DNA of 38,820 bases from an uncultured Ruminococcus sp. (GTDB taxonomy: Bacteria; Bacillota; Clostridia; Oscillospirales; CAG-272), in NCBI GenBank assembly GCA_902785485.1, contig CACZZA010000005.1, positions 886-39,705 of the forward strand, read 5' to 3'. Of the stretch, positions 1 to 7,367 are shown in pieces. The notes under the pieces were generated by a model. It saw only the letters and a list, made by a program, of their open reading frames with translations, did not search any database and was not told the DNA's origin. Within the stretch, counting starts at the first letter, position 1. Each line of letters starts with the position of its first letter. The translations under genes and the position numbers were made by a program.

Positions 1-15
1 ATCCCGCTTTTTTCC

Positions 16-66
16 GAAAAGGTCTGAAGGGAGCGCGAGGAGATCTTTCCTCAAAAGATCCCCTCG
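16..66 (-). repeat. Gene-end hairpin repeat, copy A
   Basis: Imperfect hairpin (36-66; arms around GATCTTT/AAAGATC extended by CGAGG/CCTCG) about 15 bases past the stop of the minus-strand radical SAM gene. On its far side is the flank AAGGTCTGAAGGGAGCG, which recurs almost unchanged beside the hairpins at 5239-5271 and 14448-14480. Its position suggests transcription termination or 3'-end protection. The preserved flank, which a simple terminator would not need, marks it as a dispersed repeat family. Bases 1-80 otherwise hold no gene that I can see. Confidence 0.6.
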
Positions 67-80
67 TGTAATGCGTTTTT

Positions 81-959
81 CTAAAAATCCGGCGTATATT
101 CTTTTTCGGCTGAACGGCGGTCCTGGCAAAAGCCGGTGAAACCGAGTTCGACCGCGCGGTCGAGTACCGCTCTGTATTCGTAGGTCGTTGTCCTGCGCCT
201 CAGTTCGGGAAACGCGTCTCCCGTATAGAACGGGGTATATTGGCTCATAAGACTGAGGCGTATATCTTTGACGTTAATAACGCGGCTTATCCCCTCGAGG
301 ACGGCGACGGAATCGTCGCGGTGTCCCGGAAGGACGAGGTGGCGTACGATGACTCCTTTTTGCGCGATGCCGTTTTCTTCTTCATAAGGACCGGTCTGAC
401 AGACCATTTCCGACAGCGCCTCGATCGCGCGCGCGAAATAGTCTCCGCAAGACGAAAACCGCATCGCGAGCGCGTCGGAGTGATACTTTACGTCGGGAAG
501 ATATACGTCTATAAGTCCGTCAAGGGCTTTCAGAGTGTCGACCGACTCGTACCCTCCGCAGTTGTACACTACCGGGATGCCGAGGCGTGGCTTTGCAAGC
601 TCGAGCGATTTTATAACGGTCGGCGCGTAGTGCGTCGGAGTCACAAGGTCGAGAGTAGACGCTCCTTCGTCGCGCAGACGCAGGTATGCGTCGCAGAGTT
701 CGGCGGCGGTATATTCTTTTCCGTATTCGCACCGGCTGATGACGTGATTTTGACAATAGATGCAGCGCAGTGAACACCCCGAAAAGAACACCGCCCCCGC
801 GCCGCCTTTGCCGCATATCGGAGGCTCCTCAAACTTGTGGAGCATGGTCTTCGCGACGAAGACCCTGTCGGACGCGCGGCAGAAACCGAGCCTCCCGGAC
901 GTGCGGTCGGCGTTGCACTCGCGCGGGCACAATTTGCAATCGAAGTAAGACAGATCCAC
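81..959 (-). CDS. PflX-like radical SAM protein
   Basis: This 292-residue protein belongs to the radical SAM superfamily, in the group of pyruvate formate-lyase activase homologues known as PflX (COG1313). The CxxxCxxC that holds the 4Fe-4S cluster is C62, C66 and C69. The family's extra N-terminal cysteines are also present (C8, C11, C15, with C27 after a GFC motif). I chose the GTG at 959 because AAGAGG lies 8 bases upstream and homology begins right there; an in-frame ATG at 1007 would overlap the preceding gene by 46 bases. It starts three bases after the zeta-like gene's stop, so the two are probably translationally coupled. The substrate of this group is not established; a glycyl-radical activase role is possible, but no glycyl-radical enzyme is nearby. 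It is cytoplasmic and oxygen-sensitive by inference. Confidence 0.85.
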   Translation of the reverse strand: MDLSYFDCKLCPRECNADRTSGRLGFCRASDRVFVAKTMLHKFEEPPICGKGGAGAVFFSGCSLRCIYCQNHVISRCEYGKEYTAAELCDAYLRLRDEGASTLDLVTPTHYAPTVIKSLELAKPRLGIPVVYNCGGYESVDTLKALDGLIDVYLPDVKYHSDALAMRFSSCGDYFARAIEALSEMVCQTGPYEEENGIAQKGVIVRHLVLPGHRDDSVAVLEGISRVINVKDIRLSLMSQYTPFYTGDAFPELRRRTTTYEYRAVLDRAVELGFTGFCQDRRSAEKEYTPDF

Positions 960-961
960 TT

Positions 962-1543
962 TTACTGCCTCTTGACTATTCCCGAAGCGACGAGGTTGTT
1001 GAACCACGCGGGCAGGTCCATATCGCAGTCGAACAGAACGTCCGACTTCGTCAGCGCGAGCTGGCGGAAACGGACGGTATTGTCGTAGAACGACGCCGTG
1101 TCGCAGAGCGGGAGTATCTCGCCGAGCGCCTTGGGCATCGACTCGAACCGCTTGCGCAGAGTCGTCTCGTCGATCCCGTGTCCGCCCTTGTTCACGCGCT
1201 TTGCGACGCGTTCGAGAGAAACCTCGGCGCTTTCTACTCCCACGTAATAGAGCCGCACGGTAAAGCCGTTTGCCTTGGCGTTTTTGATCTGTTTCTGTAT
1301 CACCCGTCCCGGAAGTGTGGTCTCCTGGTGGAACGTCGTACCCGACGAAATGAATTTATGGCTCATCGAGAGCGCCGTGCGCGCCGCCTTGATCTGTAAG
1401 AGCTTGTCCATCCAGCTTCCCGAGAGAGAGACTATCTCGTCGACGTTGATGCGTTCGCCGAGGTCGTCGTAGCTTTTGAGTATCTGGTAAAGAGAGGTCT
1501 TTCCCACGCCGTTCGCGCCGGCGATGATAGTATAAGTTTTCAT
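962..1543 (-). CDS. Zeta-toxin-like P-loop ATPase
   Basis: A 193-residue P-loop protein with a clean Walker A (GANGVGKT, residues 9-16) right after the first beta strand, as in zeta toxins and related small kinases. Zeta toxins phosphorylate UDP-N-acetylglucosamine and so poison peptidoglycan synthesis. Whether this protein does so cannot be read from the sequence, and the canonical epsilon antitoxin is absent. Its start overlaps the stop of the 62-residue gene upstream by the ATGA arrangement, which is typical of antitoxin-toxin pairs. The pair sits inside a housekeeping operon between rnhA and a radical SAM gene, which is unusual for a plasmid-type toxin. It could instead be a chromosomal small-molecule kinase. 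P-loop assignment is firm; toxin activity is inference. Confidence 0.7.
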   Translation of the reverse strand: MKTYTIIAGANGVGKTSLYQILKSYDDLGERINVDEIVSLSGSWMDKLLQIKAARTALSMSHKFISSGTTFHQETTLPGRVIQKQIKNAKANGFTVRLYYVGVESAEVSLERVAKRVNKGGHGIDETTLRKRFESMPKALGEILPLCDTASFYDNTVRFRQLALTKSDVLFDCDMDLPAWFNNLVASGIVKRQ

Positions 1544-1728
1544 ACGAGTCTCTCCCCTACGACGCGCTCCTGCGCGATCTGGAGCTTGAGGTTCAGCAGA
1601 CTGCGGTAGAACGCTTTTTCCTCACGCGAACGCGCGTTGAGGAGCAATTCCTCGAGGTCGCGGAACGAACAGTATTCAAATTTGAGGTATAGGTCGCGGT
1701 CGAGTCTTTTTTCTCTTTCGCTTTCCAT
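1540..1728 (-). CDS. Small charged protein, possible antitoxin of the zeta-like gene
   Basis: This 62-residue protein has GGAG 8 bases before its ATG at 1728, and the rnhA stop lies inside that ribosome binding region. It is highly charged (many Glu, Arg and Lys), predicted largely helical, and has no Cys-pair, signal peptide or membrane segment. I do not recognise a named family. Its stop overlaps the ATG of the zeta-like ATPase by four bases, so the two should be made in a fixed ratio. Position, size and charge suit an antitoxin, or a partner subunit that restrains the ATPase, but nothing in the sequence proves this. A longer in-frame reading up to 2016 lies inside rnhA in another frame and is not real. 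Confidence 0.65.
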   Translation of the reverse strand: MESEREKRLDRDLYLKFEYCSFRDLEELLLNARSREEKAFYRSLLNLKLQIAQERVVGERLV

Positions 1729-1733
1729 TGCGT

Positions 1734-2225
1734 TTACTCCTTGATAAAGCCTTCGTCTTTGTTTTTCGGATCCTCCGCGGACGCGACTGCGAGACCGTCG
1801 CATCTTTCGTTGTACGGGTGCCCGTCGTGCCCTTTTATCCACTCGAAGCACACGTCGTGCCGTTCGAGCAGGGGGAGAAGTCTTTCCCACAGGTCGACGT
1901 TCAGCGCCCTTTTGCCGTCTGACTTTTTCCAGCCCTTGCGCCTCCACGCGTCGACCCATCCCTTGCTCAGCGAGTCGACGACGTATTTCGAGTCGGAAAC
2001 GACCTTGACTTCGCAATCCTCGGTCAGAGCCTCGAGCGCTTTTATCACCGCGAGAAGCTCCATACGGTTGTTCGTCGTTTCAAAAAAGCCTTCGGACAGC
2101 GTTTTTTCATACTTGCCGTAAACGAGTATCGCGCCGTAGCCTCCCGGACCGGGATTGCCCTTGCAGGCGCCGTCCGTATATATATCGACGCGCTTTTTTT
2201 GCGCGGCGGTCTTCTTGTTTTGCAC
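1734..2225 (-). CDS. rnhA: Ribonuclease HI
   Basis: Cleaves the RNA strand of RNA-DNA hybrids such as R-loops and primers. The 163 residues match the usual length of type 1 RNase H. The catalytic carboxylates are visible as D18 (IYTDGA), E56 (NNRMEL), D78 (SDSKYV) and D143 (ERCDG), with the mobile H133 in KGHDGH and the basic protrusion WRRKGWKK around residues 94-101. Translation starts at GTG 2225, preceded by AAAGGGTG. It is the first gene of a four-gene minus-strand operon driven by the sigma-A promoter at 2249-2277. Its stop codon lies within the ribosome binding site of the next gene. Confidence 0.95.
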   Translation of the reverse strand: MQNKKTAAQKKRVDIYTDGACKGNPGPGGYGAILVYGKYEKTLSEGFFETTNNRMELLAVIKALEALTEDCEVKVVSDSKYVVDSLSKGWVDAWRRKGWKKSDGKRALNVDLWERLLPLLERHDVCFEWIKGHDGHPYNERCDGLAVASAEDPKNKDEGFIKE

Positions 2226-2248
2226 GGTATATCACCCTTTCCGTATTT

Positions 2249-2277
2249 ATTGTAACAGAAAACGGGCGTTTTTTCAA
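2249..2277 (-). promoter_or_regulatory. Sigma-A promoter of rnhA operon
   Basis: Read on the minus strand: -35 TTGAAA (2277-2272), a 17-base spacer, and -10 TACAAT (2254-2249). Transcription would start near 2242, about 17 bases before the GTG of rnhA. It is divergent from the promoter at 2285-2313, with about 8 bases between the two -35 boxes. Confidence 0.7.
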
Positions 2278-2284
2278 GTAATAT

Positions 2285-2313
2285 TTGCATTTTGAGTCCG
2301 GGTGTGATATACT
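2285..2313 (+). promoter_or_regulatory. Sigma-A promoter of GNAT-glycosyltransferase pair
   Basis: -35 TTGCAT (2285-2290), 17-base spacer, and -10 TATACT (2308-2313) preceded by TGA, which makes an extended -10. The ATG at 2347 lies about 27 bases after the expected start of transcription. Confidence 0.65.
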
Positions 2314-2346
2314 TGCTTTGAAGAAATGAGATCCAAGGAGCATCCT

Positions 2347-2811
2347 ATGATACGCAGAGCAAAAGAAGGCGATATACCGAAGATCCTCGACCTGCTTTTA
2401 CAGGTCAACGACGTACACGCCGCGATCCGCCCGGACGTCTTTATCCCGGGAAAAACGAAATACACCCCGGACGAGCTTATCCCCAAGCTCGCGGACGAAA
2501 AAACTCCGATCTTCGTTGCGGTCGATGGCGAAAAGGTCGTCGGGTACGCGTTCTGCGTGTATAAGGAGCAGAGCGGAGCAAACCTCGTCCCGGGCAAAAC
2601 GCTCTACATAGACGATCTCTGCGTGGATGAGTCCGAGCGCGGAAAGGGAACGGGCGAAAAGCTGTACCGGCACGTTCTGCAAACGGCAAAAGAAAACGGG
2701 TGCGTCGGAGTCACGCTCTACGTGTGGGAGGGCAACGACCGCGCGAAACGTTTTTACGAGAAAATGGGACTCGTCCCCCGAGCGACTACGCTGGAATACA
2801 AACTCAAATAA
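2347..2811 (+). CDS. GNAT-family N-acetyltransferase
   Basis: A 154-residue GCN5-related acetyltransferase that would move an acetyl group from acetyl-CoA to an amine. The acetyl-CoA pyrophosphate-binding signature appears as LCVDESERGKGTGEKL, with RGKGTG matching the R/Q-x-x-G-x-G/A motif. The C-terminal segment ending in RFYEKMGLVPR is also typical of the fold. The start at ATG 2347 is set by AAGGAG six bases upstream; an in-frame ATG at 2326 lacks such a site. It is followed after 10 bases by a glycosyltransferase gene. The substrate is unknown, and the neighbour alone does not prove a sugar substrate. Confidence 0.85.
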   Translation: MIRRAKEGDIPKILDLLLQVNDVHAAIRPDVFIPGKTKYTPDELIPKLADEKTPIFVAVDGEKVVGYAFCVYKEQSGANLVPGKTLYIDDLCVDESERGKGTGEKLYRHVLQTAKENGCVGVTLYVWEGNDRAKRFYEKMGLVPRATTLEYKLK

Positions 2812-2821
2812 GGATAAAAAG

Positions 2822-3562
2822 ATGCAACACGAAAAAATAAATGTCAGAGGCGTGCTTTTCGACAGCGTTTCCGCCGCGGAAGCGCTCGACGTCTGCCGCG
2901 AATTTTTGGAGGAAGGCAGAGCGAAAACCGTATTCACGCCGAACTCCGAAATAGTCCAGGCGTGCGTCGAGGATGAAAAACTGCGGGACGCCGTCAACTC
3001 CGCCGATCTCGTGATACCCGACGGAGCGGGAGTCGTCCTCGCGTCGAAGCTGCTCAAAACTCCGCTTACCAAAGGAAAAGTCGCCGGTATAGAGCTTTTC
3101 GAGGCGATCCTCGCCGATTGTGCGGAAAGATCAGTCCCCGTTTTCCTGCTCGGCGGAAAGCCGGGCGTCGCGGACGAGGCGGCGGAAAAGCTCAAAGCGA
3201 AATATCCGACTCTTTCGGTCGCAGGGACGCGCGACGGCTATTTTGAAAAGACCGGACCGGAAAGCGACGGGGTCGTCGAAACGATCAAGTCGTCCGGCGC
3301 GCGCTTCTGCGGAGTCTGCCTCGGCGCGCCCGCTCAGGAAAATTGGATAAGCGAAAACAAAGAAAAGTTCGGCGATATGCTCCTCGGCGGCTTCGGCGGC
3401 TCACTCGACGTCTTCGCGGGGAGGGTCAAACGCGCCCCGAAGTTCTTTATCAAGCTCCGGCTCGAATGGCTCTACCGCCTGTTCAAACAGCCGTCGCGTA
3501 TAGGCAGGATGATGAAGATCCCAAAGCTCCTCATAGGCTGTCTGTTCGCGAAGAAAAAATAA
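2822..3562 (+). CDS. tagA: WecG/TagA/CpsF-family glycosyltransferase
   Basis: This 246-residue GT26-family enzyme transfers an N-acetylmannosamine-type sugar onto undecaprenyl-diphosphate-linked GlcNAc in wall teichoic acid or enterobacterial common antigen synthesis. The family signatures are present: TPNSEI around residue 39-44, VIPDGAG with the conserved Asp at 67, GGKPG, and the C-terminal EWLYRLFKQPSRIGR. The C-terminus is short and basic (KKK), as expected for a peripheral membrane enzyme on the cytoplasmic face. AAGGA stands 7 bases before the ATG. It is probably co-transcribed with the acetyltransferase upstream. No other teichoic-acid genes are in the window, so the exact polymer is unknown; the facing aminotransferase gene may supply a sugar for the same surface glycan. 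Confidence 0.88.
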   Translation: MQHEKINVRGVLFDSVSAAEALDVCREFLEEGRAKTVFTPNSEIVQACVEDEKLRDAVNSADLVIPDGAGVVLASKLLKTPLTKGKVAGIELFEAILADCAERSVPVFLLGGKPGVADEAAEKLKAKYPTLSVAGTRDGYFEKTGPESDGVVETIKSSGARFCGVCLGAPAQENWISENKEKFGDMLLGGFGGSLDVFAGRVKRAPKFFIKLRLEWLYRLFKQPSRIGRMMKIPKLLIGCLFAKKK

Positions 3563-3572
3563 AACGATCAAG

Positions 3573-3609
3573 CAGAGGATGCCTTTTTCAAAAAAGGAGC
3601 CTCTGCTCC
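3573..3609 (+). terminator. Long hairpin after the tagA-like gene
   Basis: Perfect outer arms AGCAGAGG (3573-3580) and CCTCTGCT (3602-3609), with an inner CCTTTTT/AAAAAAGG pairing. No T-run follows, so it may act as a 3'-end stabiliser or weak terminator ahead of the stronger signal at 3661-3692. Confidence 0.5.
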
Positions 3610-3660
3610 CCGTTACCGAAAACCTACCGAAGGGATAAGCAAAAGAAATATCCGCAAGTA

Positions 3661-3692
3661 AAAAAGGCCGTTCGTTTCCGAACAGCCTTTTT
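3661..3692. terminator. Bidirectional terminator between tagA-like and degT-like genes
   Basis: Arms AAAAAGGC (3661-3668) and GCCTTTTT (3685-3692) enclose a second stem GTTCG/CGAAC with a TTTC loop. The A-run and T-run on either side allow termination of both converging transcripts. Confidence 0.8.
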
Positions 3693-3705
3693 GTTTTATG
3701 CCTGA

Positions 3706-5013
3706 TTATTTGCCGGCCTGCATTTCCTTGACGGACTCGAGGATCGCGTCTGCCATGTACTTGAACTGCTCGTCGGTAAGACCGTAGAGCGGCAGATGTG
3801 TGAATCTGTGATAGAATACTTCTTCGCAGACAGGGCAGGTCTTTGCGATCTCATCGGGATCGTAGCCGTATTCTTTAAGCAGATTGAATCTGTAAAGAGG
3901 ACCGAAGTGCGGGATGTTGGTAACGCCCTTCTCTTCGAGTTTCTTCTTGAGGACCTGTACGTCGCCGCCTGCTTTCTGCGGGTCGATCTGGAGCAGATAG
4001 AGGTGGAAGGTCGGCTCAACATCCTTGCCGATAGGCTGAGGAATGATGGCGTCGCAATCTGCGAATCTCTTGTTGAGGTATTCGGCAGCCGCGCGTCTCT
4101 TTGCGATGATCTTGTCTATTCTTGCGACCTGGAGTTTGAGACCGATAGCCTGAATCTCGGTGGTGGAGTAGTTAGCCGCTACGAATTTGCCGTACTTGCC
4201 GGGCATTGCGTCAACGTCATAGAGCCAGTCTTTGATCTTTCTCTCGAAAGTCGTGCCGAAGAAACGGGAACGGGCCATATACGGACGGAAGGAATCAATG
4301 GACGTGCAGAGGATACCGCCTTCGCCGAAGGAGGTGATGTTCTTTACTTCGTGGAACGAGAAGCCGCCGAAGTCGCCGATGGTACCGACCATCTTGCCCT
4401 TGTATTTAGCGCCGAACGCGTGAGCCGCGTCCTCGAGAACGAGGATGTCGTGCTTGTGCGCGATCTCCATGATGCGGTCCATATCGCAGGGATAACCGCC
4501 GATGTGTACGGGAACGATCATCTTGGTCCTGGGAGTGATCTTTCTTTCGAGATCCTCGGGATCCATGTTGATCGTGTCGGGAGCGATGTCGCAGAATACG
4601 AGTTTTGCGCCGACAGCGAGCGGGTAAGCCATGGTAGCTATGAACGTGATAGCGGGAACGATGACTTCGTCGCCGGGGCCGAGGTTGGCGTATTTATAAG
4701 CGATCTCGAATCCGGAGGTGCAGTTGGTGGTGAACAGAGATCCTTCGGTGTGGAGGTACTTGTCTACGCAGGCTTCTGCTTCCTGTACCTTGACGTCGAG
4801 GGAGAGCTTTGCCGGAGGCTCGGAGACCTCGTCGAGAGCGTAGATCTTCTCAGCGACTTCTTTGAGTCTCTTTTCATACTCGGGGCCTTCGCCTTTCATC
4901 AGGAAGCGGATAACTTCCATAAGGTCAGCCGCATTGTAGTTCTCGCCTACTGCCGGCCACGGCACCTTGGTATCACCGGTGTTGTAACGGAAATCCGATG
5001 CTTTCTTTTTCAT
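3706..5013 (-). CDS. DegT/DnrJ/EryC1/StrS-family PLP aminotransferase
   Basis: A 435-residue fold-type I aminotransferase of the family that aminates nucleotide-linked keto-sugars for surface glycans and antibiotics. The PLP lysine lies in FHEVKNITSFGEGG, the classical motif. Further signatures are TSGFEIA for the phosphate-binding loop, VIVPAITFIATM, and LEDAAHAFGAKYKG with the Asp that contacts the pyridine nitrogen. The start is ATG 5013, with AAAGGAG nine bases upstream. It is transcribed alone from a perfect consensus promoter (5093-5121) and ends at a bidirectional terminator. Codons are strongly skewed (for example AAG and CTG), suggesting high expression. The exact sugar cannot be told from sequence; no dehydratase or nucleotidyltransferase is adjacent. 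Confidence 0.88.
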   Translation of the reverse strand: MKKKASDFRYNTGDTKVPWPAVGENYNAADLMEVIRFLMKGEGPEYEKRLKEVAEKIYALDEVSEPPAKLSLDVKVQEAEACVDKYLHTEGSLFTTNCTSGFEIAYKYANLGPGDEVIVPAITFIATMAYPLAVGAKLVFCDIAPDTINMDPEDLERKITPRTKMIVPVHIGGYPCDMDRIMEIAHKHDILVLEDAAHAFGAKYKGKMVGTIGDFGGFSFHEVKNITSFGEGGILCTSIDSFRPYMARSRFFGTTFERKIKDWLYDVDAMPGKYGKFVAANYSTTEIQAIGLKLQVARIDKIIAKRRAAAEYLNKRFADCDAIIPQPIGKDVEPTFHLYLLQIDPQKAGGDVQVLKKKLEEKGVTNIPHFGPLYRFNLLKEYGYDPDEIAKTCPVCEEVFYHRFTHLPLYGLTDEQFKYMADAILESVKEMQAGK

Positions 5014-5092
5014 GTTTCTTATCTCCTTTACAGAATAAAAAAATTGTTTCAATATTTAAGGCGGCTTGACGCCGTACACCTATTCATTTCGT

Positions 5093-5121
5093 ATTATACC
5101 ACAAGGGTCAGGCTTTGTCAA
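5093..5121 (-). promoter_or_regulatory. Consensus sigma-A promoter of the aminotransferase
   Basis: On the minus strand: -35 TTGACA (5121-5116), exactly 17 bases, and -10 TATAAT (5098-5093), a 12/12 match to consensus. AT-rich sequence upstream (5122-5170) could serve as an UP element. The leader to the ATG at 5013 is about 73 bases and holds a small GGC/GCC hairpin. The gap 5014-5219 has no other feature that I see. Confidence 0.9.
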
Positions 5122-5219
5122 CAAATTAGCGCTTTTTTACAATAAGATTTTATTATAATATTATAAATAAATAAGCGAGACCCGGTTTATATCAAACGTC
5201 GATCTTTCATCCCGTTTAC

Positions 5220-5271
5220 AAGGTTTTTGAAGAGAGCGCGAGAGGGACTTTTTTTCAAAAAGTCCCTCTCG
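5220..5271 (-). repeat. Gene-end hairpin repeat, copy B
   Basis: Hairpin 5239-5271 with 15-base perfect arms (CGAGAGGGACTTTTT and its complement), 16 bases past the stop of nagB. On the distal side is the conserved flank AAGGTTTTTGAAGAGAGCG. It has the same orientation relative to the minus-strand gene as copies A and C. It probably ends the nagAB transcript. Confidence 0.7.
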
Positions 5272-5287
5272 TAATTTTTTCGGTCTC

Positions 5288-6040
5288 TTACAGGATCTTG
5301 CTTGCGGCTTCTTTGTCGAGGATGACGGTGACGTCCTTATGGAAGCGCAGGATGGAAGCCTGGTTCTTCGGAGTTACGTCGCCGGTGAGCATACCCTTGA
5401 CGGCGTCCGCTTTGTTTTCGCCGTTGACGACCATGACGATCTTTTTAGCTCTCATGATGGTACCGACGCCCATCGTGATCGCTTTTTTCGGAACGAGATC
5501 GGCGGACTCGAAGAAGCGGGAGTTCGCTTCGATGGTGTTCTTGGTGAGGGTGACGACGTGGGTCTTGTCGTAGAACTTGTCGGCGGGTTCGTTGAAGCCG
5601 ATATGACCGTTGCGTCCGATGCCGAGGACCTGGAGGTCAATTCCGCCCGCCGCCTTGATGTCTTCTTCATAGGACTCGCAGAACGCCTTGACGTCTTTCG
5701 CCTGGCCGTCGGGAACGCGGGTGTTTTTCTTCTTGATGTTGATCTTGTTGAACAGGTTCTTGTTCATGAAGTAGCGGTAGCTCTGATCGTTCTTGGGATC
5801 GATCGGATAATACTCGTCGAGGTTGAACGTACGGACTTCGGAAAAGTCTATCTCGCCCGCTTTGTTGGCTTTTGCGAGGCCTTTGTAGAGTCCGAGCGGA
5901 GAGGTTCCGGTCGCGAGCCCGAGGACGAAACGGGGCTTCTTCTTGATGGCTCCGGCGACGATCTTGGTCGCCTCGGCGCTCAGCTCGTCGTACGAGTCGC
6001 AGACGAGGACCTTGATACCGTGAAACTGCATTTTTTTCAT
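5288..6040 (-). CDS. nagB: Glucosamine-6-phosphate deaminase
   Basis: Converts glucosamine-6-phosphate to fructose-6-phosphate plus ammonia, the last step by which amino sugars enter glycolysis. The 250 residues are typical of the short Firmicute form. Visible signatures are LGLATGTSPLGLY (phosphate binding, residues 40-52), FNLDEY with the proton-transferring D75, and GIGRNGHIGFNEP with H146 and E151. The Asn at 144, where E. coli has Asp, is usual in Gram-positive enzymes. The ATG at 6040 has AAGGGG upstream. It follows nagA by 38 bases without a terminator, so the two genes form an operon. It ends at repeat copy B. Confidence 0.96.
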   Translation of the reverse strand: MKKMQFHGIKVLVCDSYDELSAEATKIVAGAIKKKPRFVLGLATGTSPLGLYKGLAKANKAGEIDFSEVRTFNLDEYYPIDPKNDQSYRYFMNKNLFNKINIKKKNTRVPDGQAKDVKAFCESYEEDIKAAGGIDLQVLGIGRNGHIGFNEPADKFYDKTHVVTLTKNTIEANSRFFESADLVPKKAITMGVGTIMRAKKIVMVVNGENKADAVKGMLTGDVTPKNQASILRFHKDVTVILDKEAASKIL

Positions 6041-6078
6041 GATTGTTTTCCCCTTTTTTATGTAGATTTATTGAACGT

Positions 6079-7200
6079 TCAGAGTTTTTCTTTTCCGCCG
6101 ACGAACACTTTTTCGGCGTTGAAGTCGTAGTCGAAGATAACGACGTCGGCTACTTTTCCGACTTCAATACTTCCGCGGTCGGTCTGCCCGATAGCCGCGC
6201 AGGGATTTGCCGACGCGAGGCGTATCGCTTCGGCATAAGAAAGTCCCGTATGCTTCTTGAAGTTGTAAACTGCCTTGTTCAGCGTCAGCACGCTTCCCGC
6301 GATGACTCCGTCGTCAAGTCTGCATTCGATCCCGCGCAGAGTGACCCTCTGTCCTCCGAGCGTGTATTCTCCGTCGGGCATACCCCCTGCCCGCATACAG
6401 TCGGTGATGAGGACGAGCTTGTCGCCCTTCAGCGTGTATAGCATTTTATAAAGGTCGGGATTGACGTGGAAGGTGTCTGCGATAAGCTCGCACGATACGC
6501 GGTCGTCCGTCAAAGCGGCGCCCGCGACTCCGAGGTTTCTGTGTCCGAGCGGACTCATCGCGTTGAACAGGTGCGTCGCGTGGGTGATCCCCGCGTCAAA
6601 TCCCGCTTTCGTCTGCTCTCCGCTCGCGTCGGAATGACCGACCGATACGACGACGTTCGTTTTTTCTTTGACTTTCTTTATCGCTTCGATGGCTCCCTCG
6701 GTCTCGGGAGCGACCGTCGTAAGACGGATTATATCCGAGTGCCTTATGAGAAAATCGGCGTCGACCGGTTTTATGTATTTGCCGTCCTGCGCGCCCTTGC
6801 GCCCTTCCGCGATAAAAGGTCCCTCGGCGTTGATCCCGAGTATCGACGAGCCGCTTTCGTTCCCGCGAAGGCCTCTCGCGACGTCGAACGCGCGTTCAAG
6901 CTCCGCGTAGGAGAGCGTCATCGTCGTAGGAAGAAACGACGTCACGCCGTTTTTGATCAGGTTTTTCGAGATGCGGTCGAGTCCTTCGGCGTCGCCGTCG
7001 GAGGCGTCGTCGCCCATAAAGCCGTGGATATGCAGATCGGTAAGACCGGGCGAAACGAGCTTGCCTTTTGCGTCTATGACCTCTCCGTCTCCGATCTGGC
7101 TCTCTTGGATCAGTCCCCGGATATGCGTGTCGAACGCGAGGACCGTATTTATTGCCTCGCCTTCCGGCAGAAGAAGAACGCCGTTTTTGATGTATGTCAA
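6079..7200 (-). CDS. nagA: N-acetylglucosamine-6-phosphate deacetylase
   Basis: Removes the acetyl group from N-acetylglucosamine-6-phosphate, feeding NagB. The 373-residue amidohydrolase-superfamily protein shows SPGLTDLHIHGF near the N-terminus, the metal-binding Glu in NAEGPF, a His in VVSVGHSDA, THLFNAMSPLGHR, and the catalytic Asp in ITDCMRAGG. Translation appears to start at TTG 7200, because GGGGGTGAG lies just upstream and the family begins there. Together with nagB it would recycle GlcNAc from the cell wall, host mucin or chitin. No specific transporter or regulator is in the window. A -10 box and a palindrome lie upstream (7239-7282). Confidence 0.96.
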   Translation of the reverse strand: MTYIKNGVLLLPEGEAINTVLAFDTHIRGLIQESQIGDGEVIDAKGKLVSPGLTDLHIHGFMGDDASDGDAEGLDRISKNLIKNGVTSFLPTTMTLSYAELERAFDVARGLRGNESGSSILGINAEGPFIAEGRKGAQDGKYIKPVDADFLIRHSDIIRLTTVAPETEGAIEAIKKVKEKTNVVVSVGHSDASGEQTKAGFDAGITHATHLFNAMSPLGHRNLGVAGAALTDDRVSCELIADTFHVNPDLYKMLYTLKGDKLVLITDCMRAGGMPDGEYTLGGQRVTLRGIECRLDDGVIAGSVLTLNKAVYNFKKHTGLSYAEAIRLASANPCAAIGQTDRGSIEVGKVADVVIFDYDFNAEKVFVGGKEKL

Positions 7201-7238
7201 ATCCTCACCCCCGGTTTTTCATTCTTTCTCAACATATT

Positions 7239-7282
7239 ATTATACTCCCGTGAAACGGCATAATACATAGATTTATGTTATA
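7239..7282 (-). promoter_or_regulatory. nagAB promoter with overlapping palindrome
   Basis: A perfect -10 (TATAAT, 7244-7239 on the minus strand) has no good -35. Where that box should be (7262-7267) lies an imperfect palindrome centred near 7271, with core ACATA-GATT-TATGT flanked by TA on both sides. Such placement suits a repressor operator. It does not match a GntR/NagR site that I can name. Confidence 0.4.
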
Positions 7283-7367
7283 TTTTTTTGTATTTATGTA
7301 ATATTGCTTGGGTTTTGGCGTAAACGCTCGACCGTAGTCGTACGGTTTTGCGTACGGCGTCCCGCGT

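Noticed and set aside
1729..2016. In-frame upstream extension of the 62-residue gene
   Set aside because: It lies within rnhA in another frame, is Arg-rich without pattern, and a well-placed GGAG marks the internal ATG 1728.
3796..5145. 449-codon plus-strand frame over the aminotransferase gene
   Set aside because: Antisense shadow of a gene with obvious PLP motifs; it has no ribosome binding site or recognisable domain.
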